A stretch of 39,333 bases of DNA from Dermatophilus congolensis (GTDB lineage Bacteria > Actinomycetota > Actinomycetes > Actinomycetales > Dermatophilaceae), in contig JAUNUP010000011.1 in assembly GCA_030538115.1 (NCBI GenBank), forward strand, positions 71,673-111,005, written 5' to 3'. Position numbers and translations under genes: made by a program. Below, one piece after another: positions 31,427 through 39,333 of this stretch; the first letter of the stretch is position 1, and each line of letters begins with the position of its first letter. The notes under the pieces were generated by a model. It ran no database searches and was not told the DNA's origin. It saw nothing but the letters and a program-made list of their open reading frames with translations.

Positions 31427-31432
31427 GACGCT
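31427..31432 (+). promoter_or_regulatory. Possible -10 of a leaderless transcript
   Basis: GACGCT is placed 6 nt before the GTG at 31439, with GGTTGC 17 nt upstream. The gene could also be read from the dacB transcript. Confidence 0.4.
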
Positions 31433-31438
31433 GAAGCG

Positions 31439-32485
31439 GTGATCGACTGGAGTCTGGCCACCCGAACCGCCGACCGTCTCGTGCCGCCGGGCCCGCGCAT
31501 CCCGGCCGACGAGGCGCGAGCCGCCGTCGCCGAACTCCGCGAGGCGTCGCGCCGCGCAACGGTGCTGGTCACCGAGACGTCCCGGCTGGAGGCCCCGGCC
31601 GACGACCGTGGGCCGCTCGTCGTCAATCGGCGCGGCTGGGTGGAGGCGAACGCTGCGTCGTTCTCGCAGCTCTTCGACCCGGTGGTCGAGCGCCTCACCC
31701 ACCGACCGGGCAAGCCCGTCCCCTCCCGTATCGCCCAGAAGGTGAGCGGCAAGGTGACCGGAGCCGAGATCGGCACTCTCATGGCGTTTCTCGCCGCGCG
31801 TGTGCTGGGCCAGTACGAGCCCGCGATCGGCCGCCCGGCCGACGAGGCACGGCTGCTCCTCGTGGCCCCCAACGTCGTGGATGTCGAACAGCGACTCGAC
31901 CTGTCGCCGACCGATTTCAGGCTCTGGGTCTGTCTGCACGAAGAGACGCACCGTGTGCAGTTCACGGCCGTGCCGTGGCTGCGCGACCACGTGCTCGGTC
32001 TGCAGCAAGATCTGGTGACCGACCTGTCGGGCACGCTCGAGGGTTTCGGCGAGATTCTGCGCACGGTGGTCAAGCGGCTGCCCGACGCCGTCGCAGCCGG
32101 AGGGCTCGGCCTCGGCGAACTCATGCTCACCGACGAGACCCGCGCTCGCCTGACCGAGGTGAACGCCGTCATGGCGCTGCTCGAAGGCCACGCGGACGTC
32201 GTGATGGACGACGTGGGCCCGGCGCACGTGCCCTCGGTCGACGTGATCCGCACACGTTTCGACTCCCGCCGCGAGGGCATCGGGCCGGTCGACGTGCTGA
32301 TCAGGCGGCTGCTCGGCGTGGAGGCGAAGATGGCGCAGTACCGCGACGGCGCCGCGTTCGTGCGGGCTGTGCAGGCCAAGGTCGGCGTCGACGGGTTCAA
32401 CCGCGTCTGGACTTCGCCCGAGACCCTGCCCACCAGCGCCGAACTGCTCGACCCCTCGCTCTGGCTCGCCCGGGTCCACGCGTGA
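31439..32485 (+). CDS. Zincin_2-family putative metalloprotease
   Basis: 348 residues from GTG 31439 (start VIDWSLATRTADRLVPPGP, the normal beginning of this family). The HExxH zinc motif is LHEETHRVQF at about residues 166-175. Other family segments are NVVDVEQRLDL, GFGEILRTVVKRLPDAVA, VNAVMALLEGHADVVMDDVG (containing the third metal-ligand Glu) and VIRTRFDSRREGIGPVDVLIRRLLGVEAKMAQYRDGAAFV. The family is widespread in actinobacteria between dacB and tilS; it has been named for an association with F420 synthesis, but its substrate is unknown. A cytoplasmic location is suggested because there is no signal peptide. Confidence 0.88.
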   Translation: MIDWSLATRTADRLVPPGPRIPADEARAAVAELREASRRATVLVTETSRLEAPADDRGPLVVNRRGWVEANAASFSQLFDPVVERLTHRPGKPVPSRIAQKVSGKVTGAEIGTLMAFLAARVLGQYEPAIGRPADEARLLLVAPNVVDVEQRLDLSPTDFRLWVCLHEETHRVQFTAVPWLRDHVLGLQQDLVTDLSGTLEGFGEILRTVVKRLPDAVAAGGLGLGELMLTDETRARLTEVNAVMALLEGHADVVMDDVGPAHVPSVDVIRTRFDSRREGIGPVDVLIRRLLGVEAKMAQYRDGAAFVRAVQAKVGVDGFNRVWTSPETLPTSAELLDPSLWLARVHA

Positions 32486-32504
32486 ACACAGCAGGGGCGC
32501 GCAC

Positions 32505-33509
32505 GTGACAGGTCCGTCGCCCGCGGTGGCGGCCACGCGGGTTGCGGTGCGCGCCACCCTGAGTGAGCTCAGCGGGTCCGGCGGGCTGGTGCTGGTCGCC
32601 TGCAGCGGCGGTGCCGACTCCCTCGCGCTGGCAGCGGCCGCGGCGTTCGAGGCTCCCCGCGCGGGGATGAGGGCGGGCGCGGTGGTGGTCGACCACGGCC
32701 TCCAGCCCGGTTCCGACGCGGTGGCCCGCGAGGCCGCCGCGACCTGCGCCGACCTAGGGCTCGACCCGGTGGTCCGCGTCCGCATCGAGGTGGCCCCGAC
32801 CGATGCCGGTGGCCCGGAGGCGGCCGCCCGCGATGCCCGCTACACCGCCGTGACCGACGCCGCAGCGACCCACGATGCAGTGGCGGTGCTGCTCGGTCAC
32901 ACCCGTCACGACCAGGCCGAACAAGTGCTCCTGGGCCTCGCACGCGGATCCGGCACGAGATCGCTGGCAGGCATGCCCTCCGCCCGGGGGCTGTTCAGGC
33001 GCCCGCTGCTCGACCTCCCCGCGCAGACGACGCGCCAGGCCTGCGAAGACCTGGGCCTGACCCCGTGGCAGGACCCGCACAACGACGACGACCGATACCT
33101 GCGGGTACGTGCCCGCAAGCTGATGGCGACGCTGGAGGCGGAACTCGGCCCGGGTGTGGTGGCCGCGCTCGCCCGCTCGGCCGCGTTGGCGCGCATCGAC
33201 GCCGACGCCCTGGACGCCCTCGCGGAGAACGCGATCGCCGAGCTGGGCGAACCCCCATGGGAGGTCGCGGAGTTCGCGGCGCTTCACGACGCGATCCGTG
33301 GCCGGGTCTGGCGCCTGTTGGCTCGAGACGCCGGAGTTCCGCTCGGCAGCCTCTCGCATCGGCACGTGGCGGAGGCGGACCGCCTGCTCACCGATTACCG
33401 CGGCCAGGGGCCGATCTCGTGGCCCGGAGGTCACGAGGTGGCGCGCCGAGGCCGGGCGGTCGTGGTCGTCCCGCCGGTCGCAGCCTGCGACCCCGCCCCG
33501 TTCGACTAG
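32505..33509 (+). CDS. tilS: tRNA(Ile)-lysidine synthetase
   Basis: 334 residues from GTG 32505, 19 bp after the zincin gene. The PP-loop motif SGGADSLAL lies near residue 34 in VACSGGADSLALAAA. Further hallmarks are VVVDHGLQPGSDAVAREAA, LLGHTRHDQAEQVLLGLARGSGTRSLAGM, and RRPLLDLPAQTTRQACEDLGLTPWQDPHNDDDRYLRVRAR. It adds lysine to C34 of the tRNA that reads AUA so that it decodes Ile. The C-terminal part is short, as in other actinobacterial TilS proteins, which lack the long E. coli extension. Confidence 0.93.
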   Translation: MTGPSPAVAATRVAVRATLSELSGSGGLVLVACSGGADSLALAAAAAFEAPRAGMRAGAVVVDHGLQPGSDAVAREAAATCADLGLDPVVRVRIEVAPTDAGGPEAAARDARYTAVTDAAATHDAVAVLLGHTRHDQAEQVLLGLARGSGTRSLAGMPSARGLFRRPLLDLPAQTTRQACEDLGLTPWQDPHNDDDRYLRVRARKLMATLEAELGPGVVAALARSAALARIDADALDALAENAIAELGEPPWEVAEFAALHDAIRGRVWRLLARDAGVPLGSLSHRHVAEADRLLTDYRGQGPISWPGGHEVARRGRAVVVVPPVAACDPAPFD

Positions 33510-33561
33510 GTTGAACTTTGTACCTGAGGGCCTCAACGACGCTGGACGAAGGAGTGGGGGA

Positions 33562-34116
33562 GTGGACGCAGACCACGTGGCCGGAGACCTCGAGAAGGTC
33601 CTGCTGACGGAGGAGCAGATCCTGCAGCGGCTCGCGGAGATGGCCGAGGCGATCTGGGCCGACTACGAGGGGCGCGACGTGCTTCTCGTCGGAGTGCTCA
33701 AGGGAGCGGTGCTCGTGATGGCCGACCTCATGCGCGCGCTGCCGGGGTCGGTGCCGATGGACTGGATGGCGGTCTCGTCGTACGGCTCGGGTACCAAGTC
33801 GAGTGGCGTGGTCCGGATTCTCAAAGACCTCGACAAAGACATCACCGACAAGCACGTGTTGATCGTCGAGGACATCATCGACTCCGGGCTCACGCTGAGC
33901 TGGATCATCGCCAACCTGAAGTCACGCTCGCCCGCGTCGGTTGAGGTCTGTGCGCTGCTCCGCAAGCCCGATGCCGCCAAGACTCACGTCGACGTGCGCT
34001 ATGTCGGTTTCGACATCCCGAACGAGTTCGTCGTCGGCTACGGCCTCGACTACGACGACGAGTACCGAAACCTGCGGTGCGTGGCCACGCTGGCCCGGCA
34101 CGTCTACGAGAACTGA
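33562..34116 (+). CDS. hpt: Hypoxanthine phosphoribosyltransferase
   Basis: 184 residues from GTG 33562, 7 nt after GGAG. Landmarks: LLVGVLKGAVLVMADLMRAL, the PRPP-binding loop VLIVEDIIDSGLTLSWI (about residues 95-111), VCALLRKPDAAK and VGFDIPNEFVVGYGLDYDDEYRNL, the last being the purine-binding segment. It converts hypoxanthine or guanine plus PRPP to IMP or GMP. The order tilS-hpt-ftsH is conserved across Gram-positive bacteria. Confidence 0.95.
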   Translation: MDADHVAGDLEKVLLTEEQILQRLAEMAEAIWADYEGRDVLLVGVLKGAVLVMADLMRALPGSVPMDWMAVSSYGSGTKSSGVVRILKDLDKDITDKHVLIVEDIIDSGLTLSWIIANLKSRSPASVEVCALLRKPDAAKTHVDVRYVGFDIPNEFVVGYGLDYDDEYRNLRCVATLARHVYEN

Positions 34117-34209
34117 CGCGAGGGAACGGTTACCCGCTGCCCCGCGTTGACCTCCCTGTCGCCTCGTCTCGTCGCCGGCCACGTGACGAGCCGAGAACCG
34201 CCTGCGTAG

Positions 34210-34215
34210 TACCGT
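34210..34215 (+). promoter_or_regulatory. Possible -10 of the ftsH-folate operon
   Basis: TACCGT within GTAGTACCGTCGG lies ~86 bp before the ftsH ATG and 94 bp after the hpt stop, so ftsH may have its own promoter. The -35 is not convincing. Confidence 0.35.
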
Positions 34216-34300
34216 CGGAACAATATGCAGGCGGATGGCCGCATGTCGCGCGTACCGGGTCGACCAGGAAGGACGGGGCGAGGCCGCCCCGACGCTATTG

Positions 34301-36301
34301 ATGAACGTGAAGAAGGTTCTGCGCCAGCCGCTGTTGTGGGTGCTGCTGCTGATGGTCGTCATACTCACCGCTCTGAACTTGACGAGCAGCAGTGAGTATC
34401 AGCGTGTCGACACGTACCAGGCCGAGCGCCTCGTCGCCGAGAAGAAGGTCGACAAGGCCGTCTTCCGTGATCGAGACCGGTTGGAGTTGACCCTCACGGG
34501 CGCGCAGGACATCGGCGAGCTCAAGGGTGTCGAGAAGGTCTACACGCTCTACGTGCCGCAGCGTGGTGAAGAGCTGATCAACGCGGTCAAGGCCAACCAG
34601 CCCCCGAACGGGTACACCGACCAGCCGCCGCAGACCACGTGGCTGGGCACCCTGCTCTCGACCCTGCTGCCGGTGCTGCTGATCTTCGGTCTGCTCTTCT
34701 TCATGCTGTCGCGGATGCAGGGCGGCGGCGGCAAGGTGATGCAGTTCGGCAAGTCGCGGGCCAAGCTGGCCAGCAAAGACATGCCGACCGTCACGTTCGC
34801 CGATGTCGCGGGCGTCGACGAGGCGATCGAGGAGCTCTACGAGATCAAGGAGTTCCTCTCGGAGCCGGCCAAGTTCTTGGCCGTCGGTGCGAAGATCCCC
34901 AAGGGCGTGCTGCTCTACGGCCCGCCCGGTACCGGTAAGACCCTGCTGGCGCGCGCTGTCGCCGGCGAGGCGGGGGTGCCGTTCTACTCGATCTCCGGTT
35001 CTGACTTCGTCGAGATGTTCGTCGGTGTCGGTGCCAGCCGTGTGCGCGACCTGTTCGAGCAGGCCAAGCAGAACTCGCCGGCCATCGTCTTCGTCGACGA
35101 GATCGACGCCGTGGGCCGTCACCGCGGCGCAGGTCTCGGAGGCGGGCACGACGAGCGCGAGCAGACCCTCAACCAGCTCCTCGTCGAGATGGACGGCTTC
35201 GACGCCAAGACCAACGTCATCCTGATCGCGGCCACCAACCGTCCCGACATCCTCGACCCGGCGCTGCTGCGCCCGGGCCGTTTCGACCGCCAGATCGCGG
35301 TGGAGGCGCCCGACATGATCGGCCGCCACCGCATCCTCGAGGTCCACGGCCGTGGCAAGCCGCTGGCCGAGGGCGTCGACCTGCTCACCGTGGCTCGCCG
35401 CACCCCCGGTTTCACGGGTGCCGACCTGGCCAACGTGCTCAACGAGGCCGCGCTGCTCACCGCGCGCAGCAACGCCCAGCTCATCGACAACCGCGCACTC
35501 GACGAGGCCATCGACCGCGTCGTCGCGGGACCGCAGAAGCGCACCCGCATCATGAGCGCCAAGGAGAAGAAGCTCACCGCCTACCACGAGGGCGGGCACG
35601 CCTTGGTGGCCGCTGCGATGAACCACACCGACCCCGTGAGCAAGGTCACGATCCTCCCGCGCGGTCGCGCGCTCGGCTACACGATGGTGCTGCCGACCGA
35701 CGACAAGTACTCGACCAGCCGCAACGAGATGCTCGACCAGCTCGCCTACGCCCTGGGCGGCCGCGTGGCCGAAGAGGTCGTGTTCCACGACCCCACCTCC
35801 GGCGCGGCGAACGACATCGAGAAGGCCACCGCGATGGCCCGCAAGATGGTCACCCAGTTCGGCATGAGCGAGCGCGTGGGCGCAATCAAGCTGGGCTCCG
35901 GCGGTGGCGAGGTCTTTCTCGGCCGCGACATGGGCCACGAGCGCGACTACTCCGAGGGCCTCGCCGAGGTCGTCGACGCCGAGATCCGCCGCCTCATCGA
36001 GGCCGCCCACGACGACGCCTGGGCCGCCATCGACGAGAACCGCGACATCCTCGACCACCTGGTTCTCGAGCTCCTGGAGAAGGAGACCCTGAACCAAGAG
36101 GCGCTCGCCGAGATCTTCGCAGGAGTGCGTAAGCGGCCACATCGTGACGTTTGGCTCAGCAGTGACCGCCGCAGCGTGAGTACCATCCCCCCAGTGCTGA
36201 CCCCCGCCGAGCGCGAGGCGCAGCAGGTACGGCCGGAGGGGGCCAGCGCCCCGGAAACCACGATCACCGGGGACGACGATGACGAGCGCAACACCATCTG
36301 A
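34301..36301 (+). CDS. ftsH: ATP-dependent zinc metalloprotease FtsH
   Basis: 666 residues from ATG 34301 ([13 protein letters not shown]); an upstream in-frame ATG at 34235 adds a segment unlike FtsH. Two membrane helices (about 9-27 and 113-133) flank the periplasmic domain. The AAA module has Walker A GPPGTGKT at about 207, Walker B IVFVDEID near 262 and the pore motif [14 protein letters not shown]. The second region of homology holds [21 protein letters not shown]. The peptidase zinc site is HEGGH near 429, an Ala-to-Gly form of HEAGH often seen in actinobacteria. It extracts and degrades membrane and short-lived proteins. The folE start lies inside its last 23 bp. Confidence 0.96.
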   Translation: MNVKKVLRQPLLWVLLLMVVILTALNLTSSSEYQRVDTYQAERLVAEKKVDKAVFRDRDRLELTLTGAQDIGELKGVEKVYTLYVPQRGEELINAVKANQPPNGYTDQPPQTTWLGTLLSTLLPVLLIFGLLFFMLSRMQGGGGKVMQFGKSRAKLASKDMPTVTFADVAGVDEAIEELYEIKEFLSEPAKFLAVGAKIPKGVLLYGPPGTGKTLLARAVAGEAGVPFYSISGSDFVEMFVGVGASRVRDLFEQAKQNSPAIVFVDEIDAVGRHRGAGLGGGHDEREQTLNQLLVEMDGFDAKTNVILIAATNRPDILDPALLRPGRFDRQIAVEAPDMIGRHRILEVHGRGKPLAEGVDLLTVARRTPGFTGADLANVLNEAALLTARSNAQLIDNRALDEAIDRVVAGPQKRTRIMSAKEKKLTAYHEGGHALVAAAMNHTDPVSKVTILPRGRALGYTMVLPTDDKYSTSRNEMLDQLAYALGGRVAEEVVFHDPTSGAANDIEKATAMARKMVTQFGMSERVGAIKLGSGGGEVFLGRDMGHERDYSEGLAEVVDAEIRRLIEAAHDDAWAAIDENRDILDHLVLELLEKETLNQEALAEIFAGVRKRPHRDVWLSSDRRSVSTIPPVLTPAEREAQQVRPEGASAPETTITGDDDDERNTI

Positions 36302-37019
36302 TCGCACTGACGGCGCTGACAGGGTGCTTTCCTCTCTGCAGCCGAGGCAGCGGGCGGCGACGGACGGTTTCGACGCCTCCGACGAGGCTGTCGTGGGGAG
36401 CGCAGCGGTCGAACAGGACGGGCCGATCGCGGAGCGTGGCGAACGCTCGAGAATCGACCTGCCCCGCGCCGAGGCGGCGGTGCGCGAGTTGCTGTACGCG
36501 ATCGGAGAAGACCCCGACCGTGACGGCCTGCGCGAGACCCCGGCCCGTGTGGCGCGGTCGTACCTGGAGGTCTTCGGTGGCCTGTCGATGACGGCCGAAG
36601 ACGCGCTGACGATCACGTTCGACGTGCACCACGACGAACTCATCGTGGTCAAGGACATCGAGGTGTACAGCACCTGCGAGCACCACCTCGTGCCCTTCCA
36701 CGGGGTCGCGCACGTCGGCTACATCCCGAACAAGGACGGGCGGGTGACGGGCCTGTCGAAGCTCGCCCGACTCGTCGACGTGTTCGCCAAGCGCCCGCAG
36801 GTGCAGGAGCGACTCACCGGACAGGTCGCGGATGCCCTCGAAGCATGTCTCGATCCGCGCGGCGTGATCGTGGTGATCGAGTGCGAGCACCTGTGCATGT
36901 CGATGCGCGGGGTGCGTAAACCGGGGGCCACCACCGTTACATCGGCCGTGCGCGGTCAGCTACGCCACCACGCCACCCGTGCGGAGGCGATGGGCTTGAT
37001 CAAGGGAGGTCGCGCATGA
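36279..37019 (+). CDS. folE: GTP cyclohydrolase I
   Basis: 246 residues from ATG 36279, overlapping the ftsH end by 23 bp in another frame. The first ~55 residues are a poorly conserved Ala/Asp/Arg-rich extension. The catalytic domain begins near [33 protein letters not shown]. Zn ligands are in [13 protein letters not shown] (Cys and His, about 133) and [11 protein letters not shown] near 208. It converts GTP to 7,8-dihydroneopterin triphosphate, the first step of folate synthesis. Its stop overlaps folP as ATGA, so the two are co-translated. Confidence 0.95.
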   Translation: MTSATPSDRTDGADRVLSSLQPRQRAATDGFDASDEAVVGSAAVEQDGPIAERGERSRIDLPRAEAAVRELLYAIGEDPDRDGLRETPARVARSYLEVFGGLSMTAEDALTITFDVHHDELIVVKDIEVYSTCEHHLVPFHGVAHVGYIPNKDGRVTGLSKLARLVDVFAKRPQVQERLTGQVADALEACLDPRGVIVVIECEHLCMSMRGVRKPGATTVTSAVRGQLRHHATRAEAMGLIKGGRA

Positions 37020-37909
37020 GCACGAAGGTTTGCACCACAGTCGCCGACATCGTCGCGCCCGAAGTGGTCACGCGCCAGGCCACAGGTGTGCCGAGCACAC
37101 TCATCATGGGCATCGTCAACGTGACCCCCGATTCGTTCAGCGACGGCGGCTCGTGGTTCGACGAGGACGCGGCGGTGCAGCACGGCCTCGACCTCGTCGC
37201 GCAGGGCGCGGCGATCATCGACGTGGGCGGCGAATCGACGCGGCCCGGTTCCGATCGCCCGAGCGAGGACGAGGAACTGCGCCGGGTCGTTCCGGTGGCT
37301 CGCCGGCTCGCGGAAGCGGGCGTTGTCGTCTCGGTCGACACGATGCGGGCGAGCGTTGCCCGCGCGTGCGTCGAGGCGGGCACGGCAATCATCAACGACG
37401 TCAGCGGCGGTCTCGCCGACGACGAGATGGCGCAGGTCGTGGCCGAGACGGGCGCCCTCTACGTGCTCATGCACTGGCGGGGGCACGGCAAGACCATGCA
37501 GTCGGCCGAGCTGACCGTGTACGCCGATGTCGTCGCCGAGGTGCGTGCCGAGATGATGGCGCGCGTCGAGGCGATGCTCGCGGCGGGCGTGCAGCGAGGG
37601 CAGATCATCCTCGACCCGGGCTTGGGCTTCTCGAAGACGGCCGAGCACAACTGGGAGATCATGGCCCGGCTGGCCGAGTTCAACGACGACGGCTTCCCCG
37701 TGCTGCTCGGTTCCAGCCGCAAGACTTTTCTCGGCCGCATCGACCTCGACGACGACGGCAACCCCGCTCCGCCGCCCACCCGGGACCCCGCCACCGCAGC
37801 CACGAGCCTGCTCGGTGCGCAGGCCGGCATGTGGTGCGTGCGCGTGCACGATGTGCCCTCGACCCTCGCGGCATTGCGCGTGCATGCCGCGACGGAGGCC
37901 GCCCGGTGA
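37016..37909 (+). CDS. folP: Dihydropteroate synthase
   Basis: 297 residues from the ATGA overlap. Signature 1 is [17 protein letters not shown] (about 29-45) and signature 2 is [16 protein letters not shown]. Later conserved points are [58 protein letters not shown] and [13 protein letters not shown], which bind pterin phosphate and p-aminobenzoate. This is the target of sulfonamides; no obvious unusual residue is seen. It joins the pterin and p-aminobenzoate parts of folate. It overlaps folB-folK by GTGA. Confidence 0.96.
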   Translation: MSTKVCTTVADIVAPEVVTRQATGVPSTLIMGIVNVTPDSFSDGGSWFDEDAAVQHGLDLVAQGAAIIDVGGESTRPGSDRPSEDEELRRVVPVARRLAEAGVVVSVDTMRASVARACVEAGTAIINDVSGGLADDEMAQVVAETGALYVLMHWRGHGKTMQSAELTVYADVVAEVRAEMMARVEAMLAAGVQRGQIILDPGLGFSKTAEHNWEIMARLAEFNDDGFPVLLGSSRKTFLGRIDLDDDGNPAPPPTRDPATAATSLLGAQAGMWCVRVHDVPSTLAALRVHAATEAAR

Positions 37910-38922
37910 CGGCCCCCTCCGCGGGTCGCGTCACCAACGCAGGCGGTGCGGCCGACATCGTGCGCATCACCGGAGTCCGCGCGCTCGGGCGGCACGGTGT
38001 GCTGCCCGACGAGCACCGCGAGCCGCAGCCGTTTATCGCGGACATCGCGATGACGATCGACACCGTGCCGGCGGCGCTCACCGACGACCTTCGCCGCACT
38101 GTCAGCTACGCGGAGGTGGCGGCCGACGCCATCGCCATCATCCGTGGTGAGCACGTCGACCTCATCGAGACTCTGGCCGGGCGCATCGCCGACGCGGTGC
38201 TGGCACGCGATCTGGTCGAACAGGTCGAGGTGAGCGTTCACAAGCCCGAGGCGCCCGTAGGAGTGCCGTACAGCGACGTCATCGTCACTGTCACGCGCGC
38301 CGACGTGCGTCCAGCCGTGGTCGCATTGGGCGCCAACGAGGGTGATTCGCTTGCGACGCTACGTTCGGCCGTCGCCGAACTCGCCGACCTGCCACGGACC
38401 CGCCTGCGCGCCGTCTCCGACCTCGTCGAGACGGATCCGGTGGGTGGCCCCGAGCAGCCCGACTATCTCAACGCGGTCGCCCTGCTCGACACGACGCTGC
38501 GCCCGCACACGCTGCTGCGGTACCTGCACGAGATCGAGGCGCGGCACGGACGCACCCGCGAGACTCGGTGGGGACAGAGAACACTCGACCTCGACCTCGT
38601 GCAATACGGAGACCCGCGCGACGGCTCCGACGTGGTCAGCGACGGATCTCCCGTCGACGTCACAGCTGGGGCCACGCCCCTGCCGTCGCCGACGCTGCCC
38701 CACCCTCGCGCGCACGAACGCGGTTTTGTGCTCGTTCCGTGGGCGCAGGTCGACCACTCCGCCCACCTGCGCGTCGGTCGCGAGGTGGTGGCGGTCACCG
38801 ACGCCATCGACTCCCTGCCCCAGGCGGCTGACGGAGCCGACGGAGCCGACGGCGCGGTTCAGGGTGTTCGGCCCGGCCCCGACTGGGGATTTACGCCGCC
38901 TCGAGGTGCGCGTGGTCGGTGA
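37906..38922 (+). CDS. FolB-FolK fusion: dihydroneopterin aldolase / HPPK
   Basis: 338 residues from GTG 37906, overlapping the folP stop. Residues about 18-125 are dihydroneopterin aldolase (VRITGVRALGRHGVLPDEHREPQPF, VSYAEVAADAI, VDLIETLAGRIADAVL, VEVSVHKPEAPVGVPYSDVIV). Residues about 130-300 are hydroxymethyldihydropterin pyrophosphokinase (VVALGANEGDSLATLRSAV, DPVGGPEQPDYLNAVALLDT, RWGQRTLDLDLVQYG, LPHPRAHERGFVLVPWAQ). One protein thus performs two successive folate steps, a common fusion in actinobacteria. The HPPK part has a long insert rich in Ser/Asp/Val (around DGSDVVSDGSPVDVTAGA), and the C-terminus carries a repeated DGADGADG tail. Confidence 0.93.
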   Translation: MTAPSAGRVTNAGGAADIVRITGVRALGRHGVLPDEHREPQPFIADIAMTIDTVPAALTDDLRRTVSYAEVAADAIAIIRGEHVDLIETLAGRIADAVLARDLVEQVEVSVHKPEAPVGVPYSDVIVTVTRADVRPAVVALGANEGDSLATLRSAVAELADLPRTRLRAVSDLVETDPVGGPEQPDYLNAVALLDTTLRPHTLLRYLHEIEARHGRTRETRWGQRTLDLDLVQYGDPRDGSDVVSDGSPVDVTAGATPLPSPTLPHPRAHERGFVLVPWAQVDHSAHLRVGREVVAVTDAIDSLPQAADGADGADGAVQGVRPGPDWGFTPPRGARGR

Positions 38923-38938
38923 CGGCCGCGGATTGCGG

Positions 38939-39333
38939 GTGACGACAGTGCTGTTCACCGCGCTGGCGGTCGCAGTGCTCGCCTTTCTCGGCCTGCGTTG
39001 GTGGGCGGGACAGGGGCATCCGCTGCCCGCGACGTCGTTCACGGTCGCCGCGGTGTTCGCTCTGTTGGGCGGTGCGGAATTTCTCGTGGCCCGCCGTATT
39101 CGCCACGGAGTAGCGGGCACGAGCAAGCAACGGCTCGACCCTCTGTGGAGCCACCGCATGCTTCTCATCGGTCAGGCCGCCGCCTTGACCGGAGGTGTCG
39201 TGTTGGGTTGGTACCTGGCGCTCGGCGCGGTCGCCCTGCCCGACATCGACGCGGCCTCGGTGCGCCGGGTGGTCACCGCCGCTTTGGCACTCGCAGCAGG
39301 CGGGTTCGTGCTCACAGCAGGGGGATTCGCGAT
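38939..39333 (+). CDS. DUF3180 membrane protein, partial
   Basis: The frame is open to the window edge (131 residues seen). The chosen GTG 38939 starts at VTTVLFTALAVAVLAFLGLRWW; a GTG at 38912 in the same frame is an alternative. Hydrophobic segments recur near residues 5-22, 35-52, 76-97 and 112-128, giving an apparent four-helix membrane protein. The gene order after folK and the segment QRLDPLWSHRMLLIGQAAALTGGVVLGWYLA fit DUF3180, which is regularly the last gene of this operon. Function is unknown. Confidence 0.82.
   Translation, partial: MTTVLFTALAVAVLAFLGLRWWAGQGHPLPATSFTVAAVFALLGGAEFLVARRIRHGVAGTSKQRLDPLWSHRMLLIGQAAALTGGVVLGWYLALGAVALPDIDAASVRRVVTAALALAAGGFVLTAGGFA

Noticed and set aside
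34295..36673. 792-residue minus-strand frame opposite ftsH
   Set aside because: Antisense frame of ftsH; composition mirrors the FtsH codons and no motif is visible.

Overview
The window is a GC-rich actinobacterial chromosome segment. GTG starts, GTGA/ATGA overlaps and the order ppa, dacB, zincin_2, tilS, hpt, ftsH, folE, folP, folB-folK, DUF3180 point to a Micrococcales-type actinomycete. I cannot name the species. There is no intact tRNA, no rRNA and no CRISPR array.

Positions 1-3697 are one end of an integrated actinomycete integrative and conjugative element (AICE-like). A leftward cluster of small genes (a partial gene, a small membrane protein and a DUF6284-like protein) faces a rightward GntR regulator and GNAT protein. 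Palindromic operators lie between them. A lower-GC cargo follows: a secreted phospholipase A2 with a broken signal-peptide frame, and a small lipoprotein. The element ends at 3655-3697 in a 3' fragment of a tRNA-Thr(CGT) gene, still followed by the tRNA's own terminator. The integrase and the whole tRNA must lie beyond the left edge.

Positions 3.8-24.5 kb are chromosomal accessory and housekeeping genes. In order: an MDMPI/DinB protein, an AraC regulator, two small envelope proteins and a serine hydrolase. Next is a dense toxin-antitoxin stretch at 7.7-11.0 kb: HEPN plus wHTH-MNT, VapBC, and a lone AbiEi-N/DUF559-like fusion flanked by two copies of a ~62-bp hairpin repeat. Then come an AEC permease, a secreted tandem cupin, a GGDEF protein, a histidine phosphatase, a DEAD-box helicase with a long leader and apparent CTG start, an MTH1187 protein and a 3-methyladenine glycosylase. 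An AbiE pair follows whose toxin is internally deleted, then a membrane patatin, CutA, a LiaF-C-like protein and a DUF3352 protein.

Positions 24.7-39.3 kb are mostly core: a secreted NlpC/P60 hydrolase, a 1000-residue FAD/Fe-S dehydrogenase, pyrophosphatase, D-Ala-D-Ala carboxypeptidase, zincin, tRNA-Ile lysidine synthetase, hypoxanthine phosphoribosyltransferase and FtsH. A tightly overlapping folate operon (folE, folP, folB-folK) and the start of a DUF3180 gene close the window.

One pattern runs through the window. About a dozen genes have no Shine-Dalgarno sequence but carry a TANNNT, GANNNT or similar hexamer almost exactly 6 nt before the ATG or GTG. This is what leaderless transcripts would look like. 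In the MNT and AbiEi genes this start-proximal promoter is bracketed by an inverted repeat, suggesting autoregulation directly over the start codon.
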